NCBI RefSeq assembly: GCF_014230145.1
Contig: NZ_JACHVC010000013.1
Span: 186,001-250,000 of the forward strand
Length of the DNA: 64,000 nt
Reading direction: 5' to 3'
From: Pelagicoccus albus
Lineage (GTDB): Bacteria > Verrucomicrobiota > Verrucomicrobiia > Opitutales > Opitutaceae
Below the pieces are notes generated by a model, which was not told the DNA's origin, did no database searches, and worked only from the letters and a program-made list of their open reading frames with translations. This document shows, in pieces, positions 55,359-62,733 of the stretch. How positions within the stretch are numbered: position 1 is the first letter of the stretch; each line of letters starts with the position of its first letter. The position numbers were made by a program, and so were the translations under genes.

Positions 55359-56411
55359 ATGCCAGCAAAAGCCGTATATTCTGAAACAAATCGATACCAG
55401 CCAGCCCTATTCTGGTTTGGCTTCGCCGCCTTGGTGTGGATCACTTTCCTGCTCTACGCCGGTGGATTTACTACCACAATAAGAGCAGGAATGGCGTTCC
55501 TAGATTGGCCGCTTTCAAATGGATCCATAAATCCAGACGGCTGGCTAGAAGACAGGGACATGGCGGCGGAACATTCGCACCGCCTGCTTGGTATGGTCAT
55601 GGGGCTGCTCTCCATCGGACTTTGTGTTACGAGCCACATGAGCAAAGCAGCTCTCCCAGTCCGCAAAATGGGTAATTGGTTAGTAGTAGTTGTTGTCCTT
55701 CAAGGACTATTGGGTGGTCTTCGCGTTAAGCTCGACGCCTTGAACTTGGAAATCGACCACAACCTCTATGCCCAAAGCTTTGCGGTCGCCCACGCGACAC
55801 TCGCCCAGCTATTCTTGTGTCTACTTGTAGCATTTGTGGTGAGCAATAGTCGCTCCTGGATCGAGCGAAATGCAGGTTTCACGAAAGCGCCTTCCTCCAA
55901 TCTTCGGACCTACGGGCTGGTCGCTTGCGGAACAATTGTCATGCAGCTCATCGTCGGAGCAATTATGCGCCATGCTCATGCAGGTCTGGCCATTCCGACC
56001 TTTCCGCTCACTCCGCAAGACACCCTAGTCCCCCCGGTTTTCAATTTCGCCATCGGCATCCACTTTGCTCATCGCGTCGGAGCGGTAATCGTGACTATCG
56101 CCATTCTCGCCTATTGTTTCAAGATCTGGCGGGACCCTGCGGCTAGAAGTGGATTGGCAAAATCCGCAGCCGGACTTTTAGCTCTGCTAATCGTGCAAGT
56201 GCTCTTAGGCGCTCTGGTGATATGGAAAGTGCGAAATGAACACGTCACGACCTTGCATATGCTCAATGGCGCGTTCACTTTAGCCCTTTGCTGGTCAATG
56301 ACGTACAGAAGCCTAAAGCCAAATTCCAACCAAGCCGAACTCTCGTTGCGCAACTCGGACAAGCCCGAGAAAAGCGATACTTCGTCCCTCGGCCAAACTG
56401 CCAAAGCGTGA
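55359..56411 (+). CDS. ctaA: Heme A synthase (CtaA/COX15)
   Basis: A 350-residue inner-membrane protein with eight predicted helices that oxidises heme O to heme A for aa3-type oxidases. Heme-ligand and family motifs are visible: AGGFTTTIRAGMAFLDWP near 25-40, AEHSHRLLGMVMGLL near 70, VAHATLAQLFLCLLV, GAIMRHAHAGLAIPTFP and IHFAHRVGAVIVT, with histidines at the family positions. It overlaps ctaB by 4 bp (GTGA), so the two heme-modifying enzymes are coupled. Confidence 0.94.
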   Translation: MPAKAVYSETNRYQPALFWFGFAALVWITFLLYAGGFTTTIRAGMAFLDWPLSNGSINPDGWLEDRDMAAEHSHRLLGMVMGLLSIGLCVTSHMSKAALPVRKMGNWLVVVVVLQGLLGGLRVKLDALNLEIDHNLYAQSFAVAHATLAQLFLCLLVAFVVSNSRSWIERNAGFTKAPSSNLRTYGLVACGTIVMQLIVGAIMRHAHAGLAIPTFPLTPQDTLVPPVFNFAIGIHFAHRVGAVIVTIAILAYCFKIWRDPAARSGLAKSAAGLLALLIVQVLLGALVIWKVRNEHVTTLHMLNGAFTLALCWSMTYRSLKPNSNQAELSLRNSDKPEKSDTSSLGQTAKA

Positions 56412-57343
56412 GCCTAGAACCTTCAAAAAGAGTCGATCTGACTCCCGCTGCTACTTTGTCCGAGAGTTCAGAATCCAAAACGATCCCCTGGTCCGCATAC
56501 TATGAGTTGACCAAGCCGCGGCTCAGCTTGTTATCCGTAGTCACAGCTTTGGTGGGCTACTTGGCCGCTTTGCCCGAGCGCGACGTTGGCACGCTCTTCT
56601 TCTTTCTGACTGGTACCGCCATCTGCGCCGCCGGAGCCGCGACCTTGAATCAATATATCGAACGAAGAACTGACGCGCTTATGAAGCGTACAAAAACCAG
56701 GCCGCTGCCAGCAGGCTTGGTTTCTCCGTCCAATGCCTTGTGGCTGGGAGTGGCTCTTTCGGTCATCGGAGTCGCATTTTTGACCTTTGGAGCCAACTAC
56801 CTCGCCGGAGCTCTAGGATTAGGCACTATCCTGACCTACATCGCCATCTACACGCCTTTGAAGCTGAAAACTCGCTGGGCGACAGAAGTAGGGGCAATAC
56901 CAGGGGCTCTGCCTCCTCTCATCGGATGGGCTGCGGCTGAAGGAACGATCAGCCCGCTGGGCTGGATCCTCTTCGGAGTCCTTTCATTTTGGCAAATTCC
57001 GCACTTCATGGCCATCGCTTGGACATTCAGAAAAGACTACGGCTCAGCTGGATTTCCTATGCTGACGGTTGTAGATCCCAGCGGCCGCAAAGCTGGCATA
57101 TGGGCCACGATCAATGCGGTCGCCTTGCTCGTTGTCAGCGTCTTGCCGATTTTCCTCGGTCTTTGCACTTGGTTCTACGCCTCGGTCGCAACGCTGTTCG
57201 GAGTATGGATGCTGCTCCGATCCATCGCTTTCGCTGCCGCGAGCGACAAGGATGGCGTGGCGAGGAAACTATTCTTCAACTCGATTCTCTATCTTCCAGC
57301 GGTCCTATTCACGTTGGTAATCGATCGCTGGATGCTATTTTAG
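56408..57343 (+). CDS. ctaB: Heme O synthase (protoheme IX farnesyltransferase)
   Basis: A 311-residue UbiA-family prenyltransferase with about nine membrane helices. It attaches a farnesyl chain to heme B, making heme O for CtaA. It shows YYELTKPRLSLLSVVTALVGYL at the first helix, the prenyl-diphosphate motif NQYIERRTDALMKRTKTRPLPAG (NxxxDxxxxRTxxRPLP), and YTPLKLKTRWATEVGAIPGALPPLIGW. The start used is the GTG at 56408, inside the ctaA stop; the frame opens at 56288 but those codons are ctaA sequence in another frame. DUF420 follows 8 bp downstream. Confidence 0.95.
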   Translation: MSLEPSKRVDLTPAATLSESSESKTIPWSAYYELTKPRLSLLSVVTALVGYLAALPERDVGTLFFFLTGTAICAAGAATLNQYIERRTDALMKRTKTRPLPAGLVSPSNALWLGVALSVIGVAFLTFGANYLAGALGLGTILTYIAIYTPLKLKTRWATEVGAIPGALPPLIGWAAAEGTISPLGWILFGVLSFWQIPHFMAIAWTFRKDYGSAGFPMLTVVDPSGRKAGIWATINAVALLVVSVLPIFLGLCTWFYASVATLFGVWMLLRSIAFAAASDKDGVARKLFFNSILYLPAVLFTLVIDRWMLF

Positions 57344-57351
57344 TCTAATCC

Positions 57352-57792
57352 ATGGAAATTAGCGATATTCCCGCCCTCAACGCCGCGCTCAATGCGGTAG
57401 CGACCGTTCTGATCCTTGCAGGAGTCACCTCCATCAAGATGGGAAAGGAATCGCTCCACCGATTTTTCATGGGTGCATCCCTTATCGTGTCCGCCCTGTT
57501 TCTGATAGGATACGTTTACCATAAATACAAGGTGCAAGGAGTGCATACGCCTTTTGGAGGAGAGGGCTTCATCGCTTATGTCTATTACGCGATGCTTATC
57601 TCCCACATCATTCTGGCAGCATCGATACCCGTACTCGTTCTGAGGACTGCCTACCTCGGTATCAAAGATCGCCGGGCCTTGCATGTTAAGTGGGCACGTT
57701 TCACCTACCCGATATGGCTGTATGTCTCAGTAACAGGAGTTCTCGTCTACTTCTTTTTATACGTCTGGTTCCAGACTCCCAGCGTCTCCTAG
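57352..57792 (+). CDS. DUF420 membrane protein, likely oxidase assembly
   Basis: A 146-residue integral membrane protein with four hydrophobic segments, of the DUF420 family, which includes CtaM-like proteins needed for heme-copper oxidase assembly. Conserved histidines appear in FLIGYVYHKYKVQG, MLISHIILAASIPV and LHVKWARFTYPIWLYVSVTGVLVY. It lies 8 bp after ctaB and completes a Sco-CtaA-CtaB-DUF420 group. The oxidase subunit genes are not in the window. Confidence 0.88.
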   Translation: MEISDIPALNAALNAVATVLILAGVTSIKMGKESLHRFFMGASLIVSALFLIGYVYHKYKVQGVHTPFGGEGFIAYVYYAMLISHIILAASIPVLVLRTAYLGIKDRRALHVKWARFTYPIWLYVSVTGVLVYFFLYVWFQTPSVS

Positions 57793-57833
57793 CTAAGCTC
57801 ATTTAACGAGCTTCCTGACACCCCCTCCCTCCA

Positions 57834-59630
57834 ATGACTTGGGACATCGCCTTTGTATTCGCTCTCCTAATACTGACCTTGATCAGTTTTGTTTGGGAGA
57901 AGGTCCCCGCCGACGTAACAGCTCTTTCCGTATTCGCTATTTTGATAGCTACGGGAATACTTAGCTCCGACGACGCCTTTCGAGTTTTCTCGAATCCTGC
58001 GCCCATCACCGTTGGGGCCATGTTCATGCTAAGCGCGGCGTTGGAAAAGACAGGCTTAATCCGATCCTTGACGCACAAACTGCAACGGTTGAGCCGGTTG
58101 ACCTACCGACCTTTTCTGATAATAATCATGCTGCTGGTCGGCATCCTTTCTGGCTTCATTAACAACACGCCGGTGGTCGTTGTCATGCTACCAATCGTAC
58201 TGTCGCTATCTAGCAAGATTGGCGTAGCAGGCTCTAAGGTGCTTATTCCACTCTCCTACGCATCCATTCTGGGAGGGACCTGCACCCTTCTTGGTACCAG
58301 CACCAACATCATCGTGAGCGGCGTATCCGAAAAATACAGCGGATCCCCGCTCGGCATGTTCGAATTCGCGTTTATCGGCATTCCCGTATTTCTAGCCGGC
58401 CTCATCTACCTGACCCTTTTCGGAAACAAGCTCTTGCCCTGGCGTGAGACGCTGACCTCCATTTTGTCAGAAGAAGAGCGTCGCGAGTACATCGCTGAAG
58501 CTTTCGTCGACACCGGGTCACCTGCCATCGGCAAGACGCTCAAAGAAGCTGGCTTCAAAAGGACGAGCGGAGTGCGAGTTATCGACTTAGTACGTTCTGG
58601 CGTCTCCCTCCAAGGCAGGATGCAGGAAATAAAACTCCGGGATGGAGACCGTCTCTTTTTGGCATGCCGTGCCTCTGGCCTCGCTCAAGCCCGTAGCATC
58701 GAAGGTATCGACCTAGCCACGGAACGCGAGTTGGGACTCGAACACATCAACGCCCACGAGGGACTCATCGTTGAGGGCATACTCGGGCCCAATTCGGAAA
58801 TCCTAGGCAAGACGCTTGAGGAGGTGAATTTTCGCCAGCGTTACCGCCTAGTGGTATTGGCAATCCATCGAAACGGGAAAAACCTCCGAGACCAATTAGG
58901 CACCCTGCGCTTAGCCTTTGGTGACACACTCCTCCTACTCGGTACCGACGAAGCGATCCAAAACATGAGCGGTAGCGAGGACATCATCCTGATGGAGAAT
59001 CGCGCGGTACCGTCTAAGAGCGAAAAGCGCAAGAGCTTCACCGTGCTCGCCGCCTTGGCAGGAGTCGTGACGTGCGCCTCGACTGGTTTCGCTCCCATCG
59101 AAGTCGCAGCTATCGTGGCCTGTGCAGTCCTGTTTCTGACCAACTGCCTCCGACCAAAAGACGGATACGCAGCGGTACAATGGAACATTCTATTCATCAT
59201 TTTCGGCATGCTCAGCCTAGGCATGGCCATGTCCGAAACAGGTGCTTCCGCCTGGCTCGCGGATCAGCTGATCTCAGGTGTCACTCTTTTCACAAGCGAA
59301 GGAACTCGCCCGTACGTCATGCTGGCATGCCTATACTTGCTTACCAACATATTGACCGAAGTGCTTTCCAACAACGCGGCAGCAGTCCTGATGGCTACCC
59401 TCGCAGTCGGAATAGCGGAAACGCTTGGGGTCGACATGAAACCGTTCCTGATGACCGTCGCCGTAGCCGCATCCGCGAGTTTTTCGACCCCAATCGGGTA
59501 TCAGACAAACACTTACGTCTACGGTGCAGGCGGCTATCGATTCTCCGACTTCGTAAAGATCGGGGGACCTCTGAACCTGATCTGTTTCATCATATCCATT
59601 ATCGTGATACCCACGATCTGGATGTTCTAG
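57834..59630 (+). CDS. SLC13/DASS-type anion transporter with two RCK_C domains
   Basis: A 598-residue transporter. The first 190 residues carry membrane helices with the family's NNTPVVVVMLPIV and GGTCTLLGTSTNIIVSG (an SNT-like substrate loop). Two consecutive TrkA_C/RCK_C domains follow at about 220-300 (VDTGSPAIGKTLKEAGF) and 305-390 (GPNSEILGKTLEEVNFRQRY). The second membrane half contains TEVLSNNAAAVLMATLAVG and FSTPIGYQTNTYVYGAGGY. Such proteins carry sulfate, dicarboxylates or other anions; the RCK_C pair probably senses a ligand. Adjacent genes give no clue to the cargo. Confidence 0.92.
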   Translation: MTWDIAFVFALLILTLISFVWEKVPADVTALSVFAILIATGILSSDDAFRVFSNPAPITVGAMFMLSAALEKTGLIRSLTHKLQRLSRLTYRPFLIIIMLLVGILSGFINNTPVVVVMLPIVLSLSSKIGVAGSKVLIPLSYASILGGTCTLLGTSTNIIVSGVSEKYSGSPLGMFEFAFIGIPVFLAGLIYLTLFGNKLLPWRETLTSILSEEERREYIAEAFVDTGSPAIGKTLKEAGFKRTSGVRVIDLVRSGVSLQGRMQEIKLRDGDRLFLACRASGLAQARSIEGIDLATERELGLEHINAHEGLIVEGILGPNSEILGKTLEEVNFRQRYRLVVLAIHRNGKNLRDQLGTLRLAFGDTLLLLGTDEAIQNMSGSEDIILMENRAVPSKSEKRKSFTVLAALAGVVTCASTGFAPIEVAAIVACAVLFLTNCLRPKDGYAAVQWNILFIIFGMLSLGMAMSETGASAWLADQLISGVTLFTSEGTRPYVMLACLYLLTNILTEVLSNNAAAVLMATLAVGIAETLGVDMKPFLMTVAVAASASFSTPIGYQTNTYVYGAGGYRFSDFVKIGGPLNLICFIISIIVIPTIWMF

Positions 59631-59672
59631 AGCCGCCGCGGCCGGCAATTGGGTAGACAACTCAGCGTGCTG

Positions 59673-60485
59673 TCACCAACTGACCTTGGACTTCTTGGAA
59701 ATCGTCTCTTCCATCAAGTCACAAAGTTCGCCGCTTCCTGAAATGTGAAAGAAACCTTTCGCCTTGGACGAAAAGTCCTTCATCGGAAAGACCTCTTGAT
59801 CAAAGAAACGGGTACTGCCGCCGACTGCCGCAATCAAAGGCATTCCACCCGCGATATCCCAAGTTTTTACGCGGTGACCAATCACTCCGTCGATCCACCC
59901 AAGCGCCGTATACGCCATATGGATAGCGCTACTCCCGAAGGCGCGAAGCTTGAAGGCCATGCGTAGAGCGTCATCGTCTTGCACTGCGGATTCATCAGCT
60001 AAGGCTTGAGTCGCAATCAAACTCTGCTTGTTCACCTCGCACTCTCTGCGCTTCACTTCCTCGTCGTCAATCCAAAGGCCGTAGCCAGGCCCACCGTGAA
60101 AGAGCTTACCGGTGCCATGATCGTAAATGTATCCGTAAATTGGATTACCATCTTTTAGGAGAGCGAGCGAGATCGAACAATTGGGAATGGATCGGGCAAA
60201 GTTATTGGTCCCATCGATTGGATCTAACAACCAGGAATATCCCGATTCGACAGGAATGGCCTCTTCCCCATGCTCTAGCTCCTCGCTAAAGAACTGGTCC
60301 TCACCAAAAGCCTCCCGGAGGCTATCTGTAATAGCTCCCGACAAATAAAGGTCTGCCTCCGTCACCCGCGATCCGTCAAACTTCCATTGACTTGCCACGT
60401 CTCCGAACTGGGCGGCGAAATATTCCACACTGTTACAGACAACCGAACGTCCGTAAGCGATTCTCGCTTCAAGCGAATTTTCCAT
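59673..60485 (-). CDS. Inositol monophosphatase-family enzyme
   Basis: A 270-residue Mg2+- and Li+-sensitive phosphatase of the IMPase fold. Metal-site motifs are FFSEELEHGEE near 66-75, WLLDPIDGTNNFARSIP near 84-100 and TWDIAGGMPLIAAVGG near 215-230. Family members hydrolyse inositol-1-phosphate, histidinol-phosphate, 3'-phosphoadenosine or fructose-1,6-bisphosphate, and the motifs do not decide between them. Next to the DAHP synthase gene a histidinol-phosphatase (HisN) role is conceivable but not shown. It converges on the SLC13 gene. Confidence 0.87.
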   Translation of the reverse strand: MENSLEARIAYGRSVVCNSVEYFAAQFGDVASQWKFDGSRVTEADLYLSGAITDSLREAFGEDQFFSEELEHGEEAIPVESGYSWLLDPIDGTNNFARSIPNCSISLALLKDGNPIYGYIYDHGTGKLFHGGPGYGLWIDDEEVKRRECEVNKQSLIATQALADESAVQDDDALRMAFKLRAFGSSAIHMAYTALGWIDGVIGHRVKTWDIAGGMPLIAAVGGSTRFFDQEVFPMKDFSSKAKGFFHISGSGELCDLMEETISKKSKVSW

Positions 60486-60573
60486 GGTTGCCTACTTGAA
60501 AGAGCCCTGACCGATTCCACAAGCTAGAACTGGCTTAGCGCACCTTCGGCGCAGAGTTGGAGCCCCCCGGAGG

Positions 60574-61611
60574 CTATTGATTTCCGTGTTTCAGCTCCCA
60601 TATGGTCCGGCACTTCGCCACAAGCTTGCCAAACGCTTCCGGAGTAATCGCTTGTTTTGGATCGTCGCCTAAACCGATCGAGGGGTTGAGATGAGCTTCA
60701 ATGCAAAGCCCGTCCGCCCCATAAGCCACCGCAGCCATGCTGCACGATTCAACATACAAGGCTTTGCCCACTGAATGAGAAGGATCGACCACTACCGGAG
60801 CCCAAGTCCTTTCCTTTAAGAGCGGAGTTATACACTCATCAGGATGGTTTCGGTATCCTTCAAGTCCAGGGAGCGTTCCACGCGGACATAGAACGACATT
60901 TGGATTGCCGAAATTGACGATGTATTCCGCCGCTGAAATGAACTCATTAACCGGTCCCATGTGGCGCCCTCTCTTCAGGAGAACGACTGTTTCACGTCCC
61001 GCAACTTTCTGTCCGATTTGGCGAAGCAAAGAGTAGTTAAGAGAGTTACGAGTACCAACCTGTAGCATGTGCACACCCGCATCTAGAGCGATATCGAGCT
61101 GTTCCTCGTCCATCACTTCCGCGTTCACAGGCAGCCCTGTTCTCCTTGAAGCCTCCATTAAAATATCCAGAGCCTTCACGTCTCCCTGATAGGAATACGG
61201 ATTTGTGCGTGGCTTCCATACGCCTCCCCGCAAAGCTTGAACTCCAACCTCCTTCAGGGCATCGGCAGTTTCGTAGAACAAGCTCGGTTCCTTCGGATCT
61301 ACGGTACAATGACCGCCGATGAACAAAAGTTCCTTTCCTAGTTCCACTCCACCGAATACGACCCTGTGGTTCTTGAGCTCGGACTTGACGTCCAATAGCT
61401 TGTGCGGCGATTGAATTGTATCCACACGGTTGATGTAAGATAAGCCCTCGATGCGATTTATCATCAACTCGTGACGCTCGTCCCCGAGGATCGCATACAC
61501 ATTTTGCCCCGCCCCTTCGATAACCTGCACAGAGCAGCCGAAATCCTCCACCACAGATAGGACTTCCTTGAGTTGAGCGTCGGTGAGCTTGGGATTTTTT
61601 GGGATTATCAT
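60574..61611 (-). CDS. aroF: DAHP synthase, class I-beta, with N-terminal ferredoxin-like domain
   Basis: A 345-residue enzyme condensing phosphoenolpyruvate and erythrose-4-phosphate, the entry to the shikimate pathway. The N-terminal about 75 residues (MIIPKNPKLTDAQLKEVLSV, then NVYAILGDERHELMINRIEG) form the ferredoxin-like regulatory domain known from the Thermotoga enzyme, which confers feedback inhibition by aromatic amino acids. The barrel keeps the metal ligands: Cys in IGGHCTVDP, His in VVDPSHSVG, Glu in CIEAHLNP and a following Asp, plus KPRTNPYSYQG and LLKRG. GGHC replaces the usual AGPC. Start is the ATG at 61611; an in-frame TTG lies at 61629. Confidence 0.93.
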   Translation of the reverse strand: MIIPKNPKLTDAQLKEVLSVVEDFGCSVQVIEGAGQNVYAILGDERHELMINRIEGLSYINRVDTIQSPHKLLDVKSELKNHRVVFGGVELGKELLFIGGHCTVDPKEPSLFYETADALKEVGVQALRGGVWKPRTNPYSYQGDVKALDILMEASRRTGLPVNAEVMDEEQLDIALDAGVHMLQVGTRNSLNYSLLRQIGQKVAGRETVVLLKRGRHMGPVNEFISAAEYIVNFGNPNVVLCPRGTLPGLEGYRNHPDECITPLLKERTWAPVVVDPSHSVGKALYVESCSMAAVAYGADGLCIEAHLNPSIGLGDDPKQAITPEAFGKLVAKCRTIWELKHGNQ

Positions 61612-61652
61612 GATAAAAGCATAGGCCAATTTTCCATTAGCTCAAATCGGAA

Positions 61653-62471
61653 TTACGCCTTTTGGAACAAGTAGAATTCGTAACGTTTCACCTCGCAAAA
61701 TCGCTTAGCATCCAATAGCGGCAACTGGTCCTGCAGCTTCTTCATTCTTTTCCTAAACAACCAGCGGACAAAGCGGTAACAAAACTTGTTACGCTGTCTG
61801 AAACGCTCTGAAAAGATCTCTGCCGCCAACAGAATTCGGTCAGCGATTAGCTTACCCATATCAAGAGTCCTCGCCGTTTCGAGAGTCATATCCCGGGTCT
61901 TCACGACCTTGTATCCAAGTTCTCTTGCCAGCTCCAGGAAACGAGAGCGATCGTGGCCGCTCTCAGATAAAATACCCGCGTCTTTATCTACCACAAAATA
62001 GTCGCAAACCATCAAATAGCCACCTGACACAAGGGCGGAACTGGACGTCTCAAAAACCTGCCGTATCGGCATATACTGACAAGACTCGCTCATGATGATG
62101 CAGTCGTAGCGACGTGCTCCAGCCTCGAAATCCTCAAAACGGCTGTGGTGAAACGGTACATATAGTTTGTCCGAGAAGTACGCTTTCTGATTCCTGTCAG
62201 GCGAAAGGCCCTCAACCTCGTATCCACGTTTTACGAGACTTAAACACATCTCTCCCGTTCCACATCCAACATCCAATATCCTCCGACAGCCTTCCGGAAT
62301 GTTGTCTAACAGATAGGTTTCGTACCTCTCTTGAGCTCTCTTCAAGGATTCAAAACTAAGTTCTTCACCCTCGTTCCAGATACCATAGTGCAATCTCTCC
62401 AGTCCTAGGACGTCTCGGTAGAAACGCAAAGAAGTGTCGTTACATGCCTTATCAGATCGGGCAATTGACAT
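61653..62471 (-). CDS. Class I SAM-dependent methyltransferase
   Basis: A 272-residue methyltransferase with motif I RILDVGCGTGEMCLSLVKRGYEV at about 64-86 and motif II-like EGLSPDRNQKAYF. It also shows DCIIMSESCQYMPIRQVFE and ALVSGGYLMVCDYFVV, resembling cyclopropane/tocopherol-type methyltransferases that act on lipid or quinone acceptors. The C-terminus is unusually basic (FRKRMKKLQDQ), perhaps for membrane contact. Substrate unknown. It lies 41 bp upstream of the DAHP synthase on the same strand and is divergent from the TonB receptor. Confidence 0.85.
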   Translation of the reverse strand: MSIARSDKACNDTSLRFYRDVLGLERLHYGIWNEGEELSFESLKRAQERYETYLLDNIPEGCRRILDVGCGTGEMCLSLVKRGYEVEGLSPDRNQKAYFSDKLYVPFHHSRFEDFEAGARRYDCIIMSESCQYMPIRQVFETSSSALVSGGYLMVCDYFVVDKDAGILSESGHDRSRFLELARELGYKVVKTRDMTLETARTLDMGKLIADRILLAAEIFSERFRQRNKFCYRFVRWLFRKRMKKLQDQLPLLDAKRFCEVKRYEFYLFQKA

Positions 62472-62551
62472 AGCTATGGTGGGGATGAGAGCGGGGGATA
62501 AACGTGACCAAATGGAGTAAACCCAACGGTCTAAGAGGACGTTTCCATTCG

Positions 62552-62625
62552 GTTACGAAACTTCTCTCAAGTAAAGGTAAAACCCTAAGAGAAGCCGCAT
62601 TGCCGCGTGGTTTTGTTACGAAACT
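62552..62625. repeat. Pair of 11-bp direct repeats upstream of the TonB receptor
   Basis: GTTACGAAACT occurs at 62552-62562 and again at 62615-62625, 63 bp apart (about six helical turns), in the 262-bp divergent region between the methyltransferase and TonB receptor genes. Each copy extends into a partly symmetric TTCG/CGAA or TTTTG/CGAAA arrangement. They could be regulator binding sites; no regulator gene is near. Confidence 0.45.
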
Positions 62626-62733
62626 GCGGCAGACAAGAAACAAGCTAGTGACGACGCTCACAGCAAGTTGACAGAAGTCCAAGCATCTTTTCTGCATCGT
62701 GGGTCGGGGCATAAGTCCCGCTTCAAACTACTA

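Noticed and set aside
62452-62712. Minus-strand 86-codon frame upstream of the methyltransferase
   Set aside because: Overlaps the methyltransferase start in another frame, spans the direct repeats, has a non-coding composition and no domain.
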